A stretch of DNA of 64,000 bases from Mycobacterium adipatum (GCF_001644575.1 NZ_CP015597.1:62001-126000); one strand, 5' to 3'. Counted from the first letter of the stretch, positions 7,491-15,306 are shown. Program-made: numbers and translations. Notes: generated by a model from the sequence alone, not told the origin.

Positions 7491-8330
7491 CTAGAAACGG
7501 TCAGCGCGCAGTCGGGCGAGCTTGCGGTCACCGGCCTCGACAGCTCCCGGCACTGACATGTCTGGCTCGGGTGATCCCTCGACGACGCGGATCACCATTC
7601 CGATGCCGTAGCTCAAGTCCGGAAAACACAACAGGCCATCGCTGTCGGCCATCTTCCACCTCGGCTCGCAGTGGGAGGTCTCTACTGCGGGGGCGCGAAC
7701 CGTCACCGAGATGTCGACAGTGGAATCAGGCTCGGTGTCGGCGATCGGCACCCACGGTGGCGATCGCACTAGCCCGTAGCTCGTGGCAGGCCCCACCCGT
7801 ATGAGCCGGCGTCCCACCCACGGAACTGTCCCAGCGTTGTACAGCCGCCACGACTTGGTGAACTCCAGATTGGGCGGAACGTCAACACCATCGCGCACGG
7901 TGAGATCGGCAAGCCATCGCACATCGTCACCCGGAACTCGTCCCCGCTGAGGTGGCCGCGATGGGCGCGAGCGGGGCGGATCAGCGATCCGCACCTGTTC
8001 CCACATCTCAGTCAGAAATGGCTGCCCGTTGTTGAACATCTCGTCGTAGAACCACACCAATTCCCTTCCCTGAGAGGGTGTTCGGTCCCTGGAGATGTCC
8101 TCGGCCTGGTACAGCGCTTTCACATGCCAGTACGTGCGGTCGGCGCCACCATCAATCAACCGCTGGAGCGCGCCAGCGACAACGGGATCGCACCCCCGAT
8201 GCCCCTCGGCCTGGAAGCGGCTGATCTCCTCATGCAACCTGGTCACCGTCCACACGAACTCACCACTGTCGTCGAGAAGACGCCGCCGAGTCGACCGCAT
8301 GTGCGCGGCCAGGTCATGACGCGTCACCAT
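7491..8330 (-). CDS. NBR1 Ig-like domain protein
   Basis: A 279-aa protein. The ATG at 8330 is chosen because GGGGAGG lies six bases upstream. The C-terminal half (about residues 145-265) has the features of the NBR1-type Ig-like domain: 'VPPNLEFTKSWRLYNAGTVPW', a 'PDSTVDISVTVRAP' strand pair, 'CEPRWKMADSDGLLCFP' and a final 'GMVIRV'. The N-terminal half is helical and unrecognised. In eukaryotes this domain is in the autophagy receptor NBR1; bacterial copies occur in actinobacteria with no settled role. It stands alone between a small membrane gene and the divergent GIY-YIG-like gene. Confidence 0.55.
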   Translation of the reverse strand: MVTRHDLAAHMRSTRRRLLDDSGEFVWTVTRLHEEISRFQAEGHRGCDPVVAGALQRLIDGGADRTYWHVKALYQAEDISRDRTPSQGRELVWFYDEMFNNGQPFLTEMWEQVRIADPPRSRPSRPPQRGRVPGDDVRWLADLTVRDGVDVPPNLEFTKSWRLYNAGTVPWVGRRLIRVGPATSYGLVRSPPWVPIADTEPDSTVDISVTVRAPAVETSHCEPRWKMADSDGLLCFPDLSYGIGMVIRVVEGSPEPDMSVPGAVEAGDRKLARLRADRF

Positions 8331-8512
8331 GTGCTGCCTCCCCGCCTCCCGGAACACGCGCCGGGTGCACCGCCGCGTTGAGGCCTGAACGTAGCGCGCA
8401 CAAGCCTTCGGGGCAGGGCTCCCCGCTCTCTGACGGCATCGCGTCGCTCCAGCCCAACAGTTGGCTCCAACTGCGAGGATCGAGGTCGACCTCGAAGGAA
8501 GGACAGCAGCCG

Positions 8513-8998
8513 ATGACGACCGACCCGGTTGACCTCTCCGGTTTCACGGGGTGGGTGCCGTTCGCCGAACTGCCCACTGCCGGCGTCCCGACTGGGCCGG
8601 GTGTGTACGTCATCGTGCGCACCACCGACGACCCACCCACATTTCTCGACGTCTCACCAGCGGGGCACTTCAAAGGAAAAGACCCCACCGTGCCCGTCGC
8701 CGAGCTGCAGCAGCTGTGGGTGCCCGGCACCCGCGTCGTCTACATCGGCAAGGCCAACCACGGCGGCAACCGCCGACGCGGGCTCTGCAAGCGGCTCGAC
8801 GAGTTTCGCCGCTTCGGTGCCGGCGAACCCATCGGCCACTCCGGGGGCCGCCGGATCTGGCAGCTCGCCGACCACACCGACCTCCTCGTCGGATGGCGTG
8901 AAACCGACGACACCGAAGCGGCCGCCATCGAGACCGCCATGATCGCCCGATTCCGCGCCCACCACGGCCGACTCCCGTTCGCCAACATGCGCGCCTGA
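8513..8998 (+). CDS. GIY-YIG-like nuclease
   Basis: A 161-aa protein. The ATG at 8513 has the ribosome site GAAGGAAGGA. 'GPGVYVIVRT' (residues 28-37) and 'RVVYIGKANHGG' (74-85) match the GVY and YIG strands of the GIY-YIG fold, followed by 'GLCKRLDEFRRF' with an arginine (Arg94) in the place of the catalytic one. A later 'AAIETAMIARF' could supply the metal-binding glutamate. The domain includes a long insertion between the two motif strands. It overlaps by one base (TGATG) with a PD-(D/E)XK-like gene, suggesting one transcript. Restriction, repair or a mobile-element role are all possible. Confidence 0.6.
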   Translation: MTTDPVDLSGFTGWVPFAELPTAGVPTGPGVYVIVRTTDDPPTFLDVSPAGHFKGKDPTVPVAELQQLWVPGTRVVYIGKANHGGNRRRGLCKRLDEFRRFGAGEPIGHSGGRRIWQLADHTDLLVGWRETDDTEAAAIETAMIARFRAHHGRLPFANMRA

Positions 8999-9852
8999 TG
9001 CACCCCGACGACCGGGCGCCTGCTCCGTGCGGCCATCGCGGCTGCCGGCTCAAACCGGTGGAGGTGCGCGCACAGTTGGCGGCCGCCGCGGCGCTCGACG
9101 ACGCGGACTTGACCCGTGTGTGCGACCAGGACCCGGCGTTCGCCGGCGGGCCCATCCCCGACTTCCGCTCGCCCCGCCACGTCGTCGAAGTCAAAGAGTT
9201 GACCAGCCGCCCGCTGCGGGGGTTCAACGCCGCCTACAACAAGCAACCGCGATACATCCCAATCCCGAACCTGCGCCACCTGTGGGCCGCCTCGGTGGAC
9301 GTCTCGGTCGCCGCCGCGGTTTATGAGGGCGACCCTGAGACGCCGGTGGTCAATACGTTGATCGCGACGTTGACCGAGATGGTCGAAGACCTCGAATCCC
9401 GTGGATACACAAACTCATTGCACGACCACGACAACTTCCCGCGCTACGCGAAAGAACTCGGCTTTCACTGCGATCTCACCGTGGTGCCAGACAGCGACCT
9501 GAAGCCGGGGATCCTGTTGACGGGCACCATCGTGGGGCGCCCCCGCGCCCTCAACCTTGACATCGACATCACCGCGCTCCTGCAGGACTGGCTCGACTCC
9601 GATCAATCCTCCAATGCCCGCCACTCGCTCGCCGGACGCGGCGGAGTTCACGTGCTGGCCGTCGTCCCGAGCCGCGACGGCCCCGCCGCAACGGTGATCG
9701 ACGCCGTGCGCGAGACGCCCGGCGAGGTCCCCGAGGCCGCGCTCCGGCTACCCGACGGCATCGACGTCCTGGTCGTCGTCACTGATACCGACGTCCTGCG
9801 CTTCACCCCCGCAGACGGGTGGTCGCGTCATAGCGCGCCGCGCATCGAGTGA
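8998..9852 (+). CDS. Possible PD-(D/E)XK-fold protein
   Basis: A 284-aa protein translationally coupled to the GIY-YIG-like gene. The segment 'IPDFRSPRHVVEVKEL' (residues 53-68) fits the PD...ExK pattern (Pro54-Asp55, Glu64, Lys66) of PD-(D/E)XK nucleases. The later part contains 'LTGTIVGRPRALNLDID' and a final beta-rich segment. Three cysteines and a histidine near the N-terminus ('CGHRGC') may bind zinc. The motif is short, so the nuclease assignment is only a suggestion. Confidence 0.4.
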   Translation: MHPDDRAPAPCGHRGCRLKPVEVRAQLAAAAALDDADLTRVCDQDPAFAGGPIPDFRSPRHVVEVKELTSRPLRGFNAAYNKQPRYIPIPNLRHLWAASVDVSVAAAVYEGDPETPVVNTLIATLTEMVEDLESRGYTNSLHDHDNFPRYAKELGFHCDLTVVPDSDLKPGILLTGTIVGRPRALNLDIDITALLQDWLDSDQSSNARHSLAGRGGVHVLAVVPSRDGPAATVIDAVRETPGEVPEAALRLPDGIDVLVVVTDTDVLRFTPADGWSRHSAPRIE

Positions 9853-9891
9853 CCGCCGGTGGTGTCGGCCGCGACGACCACAATGGGCCAC

Positions 9892-10212
9892 GTGACCGAG
9901 AACGCCAGCCCGCACCCGCACCACGTGGAGCAGAAGCCGCGCAAGCGGACAACCCCGGTCGAGGTCGCCGACTTCACCATGCTGGTAAAAGTGCCGGGAC
10001 AGCCTGAAGCCATCAAGGCCTTCACCGACGACGAAGCCGAGGAAGCCCGCAAGTACGCCGCCGACACCGGCGGAACCGTTGTGCCGCTGCCACTTCCGCC
10101 CCCGGACGGCTACACCACCGACGACGCCGGCAACCTCATTCCGTTGCCGCCGCCGACCTGCGCCGGCATGGCCGACGGACCCCAGCCCGAGCCCAGCGAT
10201 GTCACCGGCTGA
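9892..10212 (+). CDS. Hypothetical protein, Pro-rich C-terminus
   Basis: A 106-aa frame from GTG at 9892 (MTENASPHPHHVEQK...); ATG at 9883 and GTG at 9859 are alternatives in the same frame. A CACAAT seven bases before 9892 could be a weak leaderless -10. There is a small folded core 'VADFTMLVKVPGQPEAIKAF', then a Pro/Leu-rich tail. The next gene starts 14 bases before its end. Function unknown. Confidence 0.4.
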   Translation: MTENASPHPHHVEQKPRKRTTPVEVADFTMLVKVPGQPEAIKAFTDDEAEEARKYAADTGGTVVPLPLPPPDGYTTDDAGNLIPLPPPTCAGMADGPQPEPSDVTG

Positions 10213-10597
10213 CGGCCAGCAGGCCAGCCTGGATCTGTGGCCGCGAGAGCACGACCTGCCACCCCGGTGGGACGGCCTGCCCGTGCAGTGGGGCGGCTGG
10301 TCTGACACCGCCGGCATGATCATCTGCCCGCCGCCGCGGCGCCCCGAGCGCTGCGCGCGATGCGGCGCCACCGCGGCCGCGTTGATCAACACCGGCCGAA
10401 TCTTCACCGACCCCGCCAGCGCTCCGCCGGCGATCGGTCGCGCCCGCATGCAGCGCGGTCGCCACCTCGTCGGGCTCATCTCGGCGTTCCGCTGCCCGCA
10501 CTGCGAGCACGATCGCGTCCTCGACCCAGCCGGCCAGGAGTGGGATCTCGACGACACCGACTACACCGACGACGGCTCCTGGGACGTCAACGCCTAA
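10199..10597 (+). CDS. Zinc-ribbon-like hypothetical protein
   Basis: A 132-aa protein overlapping the upstream gene by 14 bases. It has 'RCARCGATAA' and, about 50 residues on, 'FRCPHCEHDRVL': two CxxC knuckles spaced as in a split zinc ribbon. The C-terminus is strongly acidic (WDLDDTDYTDDGSWD). Its stop overlaps the end of the small convergent gene at 10594. Proteins of this look are common in actinobacterial phages and plasmids. Function unknown. Confidence 0.5.
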   Translation: MSPADGQQASLDLWPREHDLPPRWDGLPVQWGGWSDTAGMIICPPPRRPERCARCGATAAALINTGRIFTDPASAPPAIGRARMQRGRHLVGLISAFRCPHCEHDRVLDPAGQEWDLDDTDYTDDGSWDVNA

Positions 10598-10728
10598 GCC
10601 TGCTCGGTGGGCAGGACCACCGTGAACGTGCCGTCGCGCGGCGGATCGTCCGGATCGAACCCGAACAGCGCGCACAAGCACTCGTCGCCACCCCACATCG
10701 AGCACAGCTCGGCTCTGCAGCTGCTCAC
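10594..10728 (-). CDS. Small Cys-containing protein (44 aa)
   Basis: GTG at 10728 overlaps the stop of the upstream gene (GTGA). The frame encodes 44 aa, MSSCRAELCSMWGGDECLC..., with five... cysteines counted as four in the first 19 residues (positions 4, 9, 17, 19), which could bind a metal. The remainder, 'DPDDPPRDGTFTVVLP', looks like a genuine folded end. Its 3' end meets the convergent zinc-ribbon gene. It is the last of four coupled genes after the MazE/MazF-like pair. Function unknown. Confidence 0.5.
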   Translation of the reverse strand: MSSCRAELCSMWGGDECLCALFGFDPDDPPRDGTFTVVLPTEQA

Positions 10729-11369
10729 GATGCCTCCCCGCGCCCCCGGACCCGCCGCCACCACCGGGCGATCGGCCCAACGGAGGAATCGGGCGGCAGC
10801 GACATCCTGATGCCGGCGATGTGGATGACCTCCTGCAGCTGCCCATCAGGGGTGGTGCGGTAAGACGTGCCGGCGTTCGTGCCGCCGGCCTCAGTCAGCA
10901 TGTCCACGATGCGATCCCGCATCGACTCCCGCTCAGCGTCCCACCAGGCGTCCACGGTGTTCAGGACGTGACTGACCGCCCCCGACGTCGGCCGCGGCGG
11001 CGGCTGCTCGGCGCTGGCCGGCGTCCACCGCCCCACCACCGGCAGCCACTGGCCCCACGCCGCCGCCAGGGCGTCAACCTCACCCGACAGCTCAGGGGTC
11101 ACCGACTGGAACATCGCCTGCACGAAAGCCGCATTCGGCAAGTCCTCGACGTGCGGCCCGCCGGACGGGCAGGACCTCGCGAAGGCGATCACCGCACGGG
11201 TCACCTCGAGTCCGGCCTCGAAGTCAGCCTGCAACGCGCCCACCGGAGGCGGGGCGTCCTGGGCGGCCGCAGCCGCCATCTCCTCATCCAGGCGGGTGTT
11301 GGCCCGCACCCACGCCTCGTAGGCGCTCCCGACGGCAGCCAGAGCCTCGTATTCCGCGTACCTGCTCAA
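10725..11369 (-). CDS. Hypothetical helical protein coupled to mazF
   Basis: A 214-aa protein. The start is taken as TTG at 11369 because it overlaps the MazF-like gene's stop as TTGA; a GTG at 11402 is the alternative. The product is Ala-rich and helical. Its end reads 'YRTTPDGQLQEVIHIAGI' and then a basic tail 'ARWWRRVRGRGE'. There is no membrane segment and no known domain. Its place between a toxin gene and a small Cys-rich gene suggests co-expression with the toxin-antitoxin pair. Confidence 0.5.
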   Translation of the reverse strand: MSRYAEYEALAAVGSAYEAWVRANTRLDEEMAAAAAQDAPPPVGALQADFEAGLEVTRAVIAFARSCPSGGPHVEDLPNAAFVQAMFQSVTPELSGEVDALAAAWGQWLPVVGRWTPASAEQPPPRPTSGAVSHVLNTVDAWWDAERESMRDRIVDMLTEAGGTNAGTSYRTTPDGQLQEVIHIAGIRMSLPPDSSVGPIARWWRRVRGRGEAS

Positions 11370-11689
11370 CGCCAGTCCACCGCCACGGCCAAAGCGGCGC
11401 ACACCGCCCGCATCCGATCGTCAGCCAGCCGACCCAACCGGGACCCCAGCGCCGCCACCGGCACGCTCTCGACCAGATCGAGGTTCACCGCCGCCCGCTG
11501 CGGCACCGGATCCGCGCCCGGTTCCAGGACGACCTCACTGGCCAACCCGCGCACCGTCGTGGTGCACGGCGCGACCAGGACACGGCGCAGCCGGGGAATC
11601 GCGACATCGCGCGAGAGCACGACCACCGGGCGCGGCGCGGCGTCGGTGGTCTCGCACCACCACAGCTCCCCGCGCGCCGGCAGCGTCAC
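11366..11689 (-). CDS. mazF: MazF-family toxin (type II toxin-antitoxin)
   Basis: A 107-aa protein with MazF/PemK hallmarks: '[23 protein letters not shown]' near the N-terminus, '[12 protein letters not shown]' and '[12 protein letters not shown]', matching the beta strands and the 'P-V-V-V-L-S-R' and 'APxTxxxR' signatures. The family cleaves single-stranded RNA at short sequence motifs. It starts with ATGA overlap on the antitoxin gene, the usual antitoxin-first order, and its stop overlaps the next gene. Length is normal and no key residue is obviously missing. Confidence 0.8.
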   Translation of the reverse strand: MTLPARGELWWCETTDAAPRPVVVLSRDVAIPRLRRVLVAPCTTTVRGLASEVVLEPGADPVPQRAAVNLDLVESVPVAALGSRLGRLADDRMRAVCAALAVAVDWR

Positions 11690-11922
11690 CGTCGCCCCGC
11701 CGACTGTCGCCAGGCCGCGACGTCGCCCCAGTGGTCGGGCTCATCGGCCGGATGCTCGTCGTAGGCCGCGTAGCTGGCGTCGACCTCGGCGGCCCGGTTC
11801 GCCGCCAACAGCGCGGCCAACGCAGTGTCGAGCAGTGCGTGATCCTTCGCGCCGGGCATCTGCTTGCGCACCTGGTCCAGCAGATCGGTATCCACCGTCG
11901 TGCTCACCCGTGTGCGCGGCAT
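11686..11922 (-). CDS. MazE-like antitoxin
   Basis: A 78-aa protein. The ATG at 11922 is chosen over 11973 because [18 protein letters not shown] is a typical ribbon-helix-helix start and because the palindrome 11922-11937 lies exactly there. The RHH-like N-terminus is followed by a helix '[30 protein letters not shown]' and an acidic, Trp-containing tail, as in MazE/VapB-type antitoxins that wrap the toxin. It overlaps mazF by four bases. Autoregulation through the palindrome is inferred. Confidence 0.7.
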   Translation of the reverse strand: MPRTRVSTTVDTDLLDQVRKQMPGAKDHALLDTALAALLAANRAAEVDASYAAYDEHPADEPDHWGDVAAWRQSAGRR

Positions 11923-11937
11923 GCCACAAGTGTGGCA
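11922..11937. promoter_or_regulatory. Palindrome at the antitoxin start, candidate operator
   Basis: TGCCACA-AG-TGTGGCA: two perfect 7-base arms with a two-base centre. It overlaps the start codon of the MazE-like antitoxin gene, a usual place for an autoregulatory operator bound by an RHH antitoxin. Confidence 0.55.
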
Positions 11938-11969
11938 CGCGTGCGGGACACCAACGCGCAGTCGAGCGG

Positions 11970-12170
11970 TCACTGCGGTGGGCGCCCGAAGGCCTCGCGC
12001 AGCAGGCTCAACGCGACCCCGGTGGCGGTGATTGCCTGGCCGATGTCACCGGTGACGTACGCGTAGGCGATGCCGACACCGACGGCTGCCACCGCGCGGG
12101 CGATGCCGTGTGCGCGATCGCGGCGGGGAGCGTTGCCATTGGTGTCGTCCTGGGGGTGGTGCTCGGTCAT
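11970..12170 (-). CDS. Small membrane protein (66 aa)
   Basis: [22 protein letters not shown]... is followed by one or two Ala/Gly/Val-rich hydrophobic segments (about residues 22-55, '[19 protein letters not shown]'), then a short basic end. The start at 12170 has a ribosome site AAGGGA. It faces away from the replication region. Function unknown. Confidence 0.45.
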   Translation of the reverse strand: MTEHHPQDDTNGNAPRRDRAHGIARAVAAVGVGIAYAYVTGDIGQAITATGVALSLLREAFGRPPQ

Positions 12171-12233
12171 GTGGTGATCCCTTCTCGGTGCTGTTGAGCT
12201 GCACGCTTCCCGAATCCAAGCGCGGTGGCACGC

Positions 12234-12280
12234 GCTCAAAGGTGCCGAGTTGGCGGGGCTCAAATGGCCGAGTTGGCGGG
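12234..12280 (+). repeat. Iteron-like tandem direct repeats
   Basis: Two adjacent direct repeats, 24 and 23 bases, each beginning GCTCAAA and ending GCCGAGTTGGCGGG; they differ by one substitution and one indel. A partial third unit may follow (ACAAAAGG). They lie 82 bases before the candidate replication gene, where plasmid initiator-binding iterons usually are. Confidence 0.6.
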
Positions 12281-12321
12281 ACAAAAGGTCACTTACATTG
12301 ATATTGGATATGGTCAGTTAC

Positions 12322-12351
12322 TCCGCTAACTAGGTATCCGCTATATAGGTA
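12322..12351 (+). repeat. Tandem 15-base repeats over the rep promoter
   Basis: TCCGCTAACTAGGTA and TCCGCTATATAGGTA are adjacent 15-base repeats with two mismatches. The second ends inside the -10 element of the replication gene, so a protein binding here could control its transcription. Confidence 0.55.
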
Positions 12352-12355
12352 CTCT
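12350..12355 (+). promoter_or_regulatory. Leaderless -10 element TACTCT for the replication gene
   Basis: TACTCT fits TANNNT and is six bases from the GTG at 12362. No ribosome site is present, so leaderless translation is likely. Confidence 0.5.
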
Positions 12356-12361
12356 CGTTGT

Positions 12362-13468
12362 GTGAGCACATCGGAATCCGGCGTCGACGAACCAGGTGCT
12401 GCGCAGGACGCCGAACGCGCCCGCCAAGCCGCCTACATGAAGAAGGTCGCCGACAAATACCTCGCGGAACGCAAGGACCGCCGCGCCGAGCTGAAGAAGC
12501 GCGAGACCTATGACGCCATCACCCGCGCCACCGAGCGCCTGCAAAGCATCGCCCACCCGGAGCAGCCGTACATCGTCATCCGCTCCGACTTCCTGATCCT
12601 GAACACCGGTCGGCCCTACCCCCCGCCGGCGCGGCAGCCGGAGAACATTGCCTCTCGCCCCTCGCTGACTCGGGTCCAGAACGGCAAAAACCCGCACGCT
12701 CTGCCGGTCTACCTCAACAGCCTGTTCGTCCATCAGATGCGCGCGGCGTACAAGAACGGCCCCGGCACTCCCCCCGAGCCGTCCCGGCGCCGCAACGCGA
12801 AGAGCGACCCGCTCAACAAGGCCACCAACTGGATCGCCCTGGCCGCGCTCGACGTCGACGGCGTCCACATCCGCAACCAGCGCAAGGCGTTCAATCGCGC
12901 CCTCGATGCACTCCGTAAGTGGGATCTGGTGTCACTCAACGACACCGGGCAGCGCTACGCCAACTCCACGTTCTGCCGCGAAGACGGGTCCGGCCGGAAC
13001 TATGTCATCCCACGGGGCACCCCAGCCGCGCCCAAGCACCTCTGCATCCCCACCGAGTTCTTCACCACCGGATGGCATCTGGTGCTCACCCTCAACGAAC
13101 TGACAACGTTTCTGGCGGTGTGCCACGTTGCCGACCTACGGCTGCAGCACGACCGCAGCACCGTTATGTTCCTGGCCGAATGGTTCCGCTACAGCATGCT
13201 CGGACTCACCGACGAGGCCTACGTGTCCATCCACGAGCTGGCCGAGTTCGGACTGATCGAGGTAACCGACCCGATGCCCAACCGCAAACGCGGCCGCATC
13301 CAAGCGGGACAGAAGGGCGAGAAACCCCCTGAGCCCTATGAGATTTCGGTGCCGATGTTCAGCGGTATGCCGTCCACCGATGCCCTGTTCGACCTGTCAA
13401 AGTTCGATGATCCGGCCATCGACCGTGCGATCTCCACCCTGGCTTTGCAGGCACCCCGATTCAGGTAG
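12362..13468 (+). CDS. Candidate plasmid replication initiator
   Basis: A 368-aa protein beginning at GTG 12362, supported by a leaderless promoter. It is basic and helical at the N-terminus (about residues 20-55). Middle segments such as 'LNKATNWIALAALDVDGVHIRNQRKAFNRALDALRKWDLV' and 'FLAEWFRYSMLGLTDEAYVSIHELAEFGLIEVTD' look like two winged-helix units, as in initiator proteins of iteron plasmids. The direct repeats and AT-rich region just upstream are the strongest support. I cannot place it in a named Rep family. It could instead be another DNA-binding regulator. Confidence 0.55.
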   Translation: MSTSESGVDEPGAAQDAERARQAAYMKKVADKYLAERKDRRAELKKRETYDAITRATERLQSIAHPEQPYIVIRSDFLILNTGRPYPPPARQPENIASRPSLTRVQNGKNPHALPVYLNSLFVHQMRAAYKNGPGTPPEPSRRRNAKSDPLNKATNWIALAALDVDGVHIRNQRKAFNRALDALRKWDLVSLNDTGQRYANSTFCREDGSGRNYVIPRGTPAAPKHLCIPTEFFTTGWHLVLTLNELTTFLAVCHVADLRLQHDRSTVMFLAEWFRYSMLGLTDEAYVSIHELAEFGLIEVTDPMPNRKRGRIQAGQKGEKPPEPYEISVPMFSGMPSTDALFDLSKFDDPAIDRAISTLALQAPRFR

Positions 13469-13477
13469 CGCGTAGGC

Positions 13478-13765
13478 TCAGGGTGCCAGGCGGCGCAGAT
13501 CTGCGATCGCCGCAGTGAGGTCCTCAGCCAGTCGCTCCGCGGAGCCAACATCCAACGGCCCATCAGCGTCGACGCTGATCGCCAAGTCGTAGAGGGTGCC
13601 GTCAGCACGCTGGAAGCCGGCCAACCGCACCGTCGCGACTTCCCCTCGCGGGGTCCCCAGGAAATACCGGAACCTCGCTCCGTCGTCGTCGGAGGTCTCC
13701 CACGGATCGACCCGCTCGGTCGGCACGGGCAGCAGGACAGCAGGGGCGTCATCGTCATTGGCCAC
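13478..13765 (-). CDS. Small hypothetical protein
   Basis: A 95-aa protein from GTG 13765 (MANDDDAPAVLLPVPTERVDPWE...); a longer frame to 13882 would add an unlikely basic, Cys-rich start. It has 'GTPRGEVATVRLAGFQRADGTLYDLAISVDADGPL', a beta-rich core, then a helix 'AERLAEDLTAAIADLRRLA'. It is convergent with the replication gene. No family recognised. Confidence 0.45.
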   Translation of the reverse strand: MANDDDAPAVLLPVPTERVDPWETSDDDGARFRYFLGTPRGEVATVRLAGFQRADGTLYDLAISVDADGPLDVGSAERLAEDLTAAIADLRRLAP

Positions 13766-13818
13766 GACGACGCAACATACCCGTGCCGGACCGCTGAAGC
13801 AGCAGGCGGCAATGGGCA

Positions 13819-13824
13819 TAGCCT
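13819..13824 (+). promoter_or_regulatory. Leaderless -10 element TAGCCT
   Basis: TAGCCT (TANNNT) is exactly six bases before the ATG at 13831, with no ribosome site, so leaderless expression is likely. Confidence 0.45.
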
Positions 13825-13830
13825 GGGGGT

Positions 13831-14064
13831 ATGGGACCACAACCTGCGCTCGTCGAGACCGACGCACGCGGCCGCACGGCACTTCCCGGCCACCCCAACC
13901 AACGGTTCCTCATGCGAGTCAATGAGGACGGAAGCATCCTGCTGCAGCCCGCCCATGTCGACACCGCCGCCCAGCAGGAATACGACTCCAACCCCGAACT
14001 GCAAGCTCTTCTCGCCAGGGCCGCGGCCGCCCCTACAGCGCGGCGCACACGTCACCACCACTGA
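13831..14064 (+). CDS. AbrB/MazE-like small protein, possible orphan antitoxin
   Basis: A 77-aa protein with 'VETDARGRTALPG...FLMRVNEDGSILLQPA', close to the swapped-hairpin (SpoVT/AbrB) pattern in which a 'D.RGR..L' strand pairs with 'DGSI.L.PA'. It then has a helix 'QQEYDSNPELQALLARA' and a basic end. Proteins like this serve as antitoxins, but no toxin gene follows: the next feature is an IS481 element 183 bases on. The partner may have been lost or never present. Confidence 0.5.
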   Translation: MGPQPALVETDARGRTALPGHPNQRFLMRVNEDGSILLQPAHVDTAAQQEYDSNPELQALLARAAAAPTARRTRHHH

Positions 14065-14242
14065 ATGACCGGCCCACCGACCGCGGTGGACAGCCAAGCG
14101 CACAAGCAGGCGTGGACCGAAGTCGAGCGAACATGATTCATTAGGGCTTCGCGACCTGAACGCCGATATGACACGCGCGCCGCGCGACGCCCGGCTCGCT
14201 CACTGCCTCCGCGCTGCATACGGCACGCTTCGATATGGCTGC

Positions 14243-15241
14243 CTAGATGTGATGTCCAGGGAGGTTGGTCAGTCTGGTGACTGGTGGGCGGCCTCCGATG
14301 GCGGAGTGGGCTCGGTGGTGATTGTAGAAGTGCAGCCAGCCCGGTAGCGCGGTGTTGCGTTGGTCGGTGGATTCGTAGAACCGTGCGTAGGCCCATCCGT
14401 CGCCCAGCGTGCGGTGGAATCGTTCGATTTTGCCGTTGGTTTGTGGCCGATACGGGCGGGTGCGCTTCGGGGTGATGTTCAGTTCGGCGCAGGCGTCGCG
14501 CCAGGCGTAGGACACGTAGGCCGACCCGTTGTCAGACAAGACTCGTTCGACGGTGACGCCACGCTCAGCGAACCACGCCACCGCGCGGCGCAGGACACCG
14601 ATTGCGGTGACGGCTTTCTCGTCGGACTGAATCTCGGCGTAGGCCATCCGGGAATGATCGTCAATGACTGTGTGCAGGAATGCAATTCCGATCCGGGGTC
14701 GCCAATTCCCCGCGCGTTCGCCGGTTCGATGCGCGGTCCGCTGTCTGTTGCGTCTGCCGTGCTCGCGGCTTAAGAACCGATGTCCGCCGCCGTCGGGGAT
14801 GTTGGCGAACTTGGTGACGTCGACGTGGATCAGCGAGCCGGGATAGTCGTGTTCGTAGCGCCGCAGGGGTTCCCCGGTGACCCGGTCAATGTAGGACAGC
14901 CGGTTGATCCGGCACCGGGTCAGCACCGCGTGCACCGTGGAAGCCGGCACGCCAAGGCGCCCGGCGATCTGCACCGGACCCAACCGCTTGCGCCACCGCA
15001 CGTCAACGATTCGTCGCATCACCTGCTGGCTGGTCTTGTTCGGACTGTGGCGCGGCCGAGAACTGCGGTCGACCATCCCCGCAGCGCCTTCGGCGCGGAA
15101 GCGGTCCGCCCATTTCTTGGCGGTTCGTGGGGAGACCATGAACATCTTGGCCGCTGCGGCGTAGGTCCAGCCCTCCTCGACGACGAACTGAGCGAGCCTC
15201 AAACGTGCACGAGGGGTCAAAGCAGCGTTAGCGTGGGACAC
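14243..15241 (-). CDS. IS481-family transposase
   Basis: A 332-aa DDE transposase from GTG at 15241 (MSHANAALTPRARLRLA). An alternative longer frame begins at 15310. The N-terminal helix-turn-helix domain ('WTYAAAAKMFMVSPRTAKKWADRF') is followed by a second HTH ('GPVQIAGRLGVPASTVHAVL'), then the integrase core with 'LIHVDVTKF', 'VIDDHSRMAYAE', 'LSDNGSAYVS' and 'QTNGKIERFHRTL' supplying the D, D and E. The protein appears intact. Its TAG stop is formed by the CTAG target next to the element, not by the element itself. Confidence 0.85.
   Translation of the reverse strand: MSHANAALTPRARLRLAQFVVEEGWTYAAAAKMFMVSPRTAKKWADRFRAEGAAGMVDRSSRPRHSPNKTSQQVMRRIVDVRWRKRLGPVQIAGRLGVPASTVHAVLTRCRINRLSYIDRVTGEPLRRYEHDYPGSLIHVDVTKFANIPDGGGHRFLSREHGRRNRQRTAHRTGERAGNWRPRIGIAFLHTVIDDHSRMAYAEIQSDEKAVTAIGVLRRAVAWFAERGVTVERVLSDNGSAYVSYAWRDACAELNITPKRTRPYRPQTNGKIERFHRTLGDGWAYARFYESTDQRNTALPGWLHFYNHHRAHSAIGGRPPVTRLTNLPGHHI
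14248..14267 (+). repeat. IS481 terminal inverted repeat, left
   Basis: TGTGATGTCCAGGGAGGTTG, perfectly complementary to 15336-15355. Confidence 0.85.
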
Positions 15242-15306
15242 GAAGGCCTCCTGGTTGATGAAGCGGTTCCTAGACAGCTCCACTTCACAACCGGAGGCCT
15301 TCTCTG

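Larger units (their letters stand above)
12281..12361. other. AT-rich stretch, candidate replication origin
   Basis: This 81-base stretch is visibly more AT-rich than anything around it (for example ATTGATATTGGATATG at 12297-12312). It lies between the iteron-like repeats and the replication gene, and contains a second repeat pair at 12322-12351. An AT-rich unwinding element next to iterons is the common arrangement of iteron plasmid origins. Origin function is inferred. Confidence 0.5.

Noticed and set aside
12234..12280. CRISPR-like interpretation of the tandem repeats
   Set aside because: Only two adjacent units with no spacers and no cas genes; iteron-like is the better reading.
14052..14396. 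Minus-strand frame crossing the IS481 left end
   Set aside because: Half of it is transposase antiframe sequence; the non-IS part does not match the missing HNH domain.
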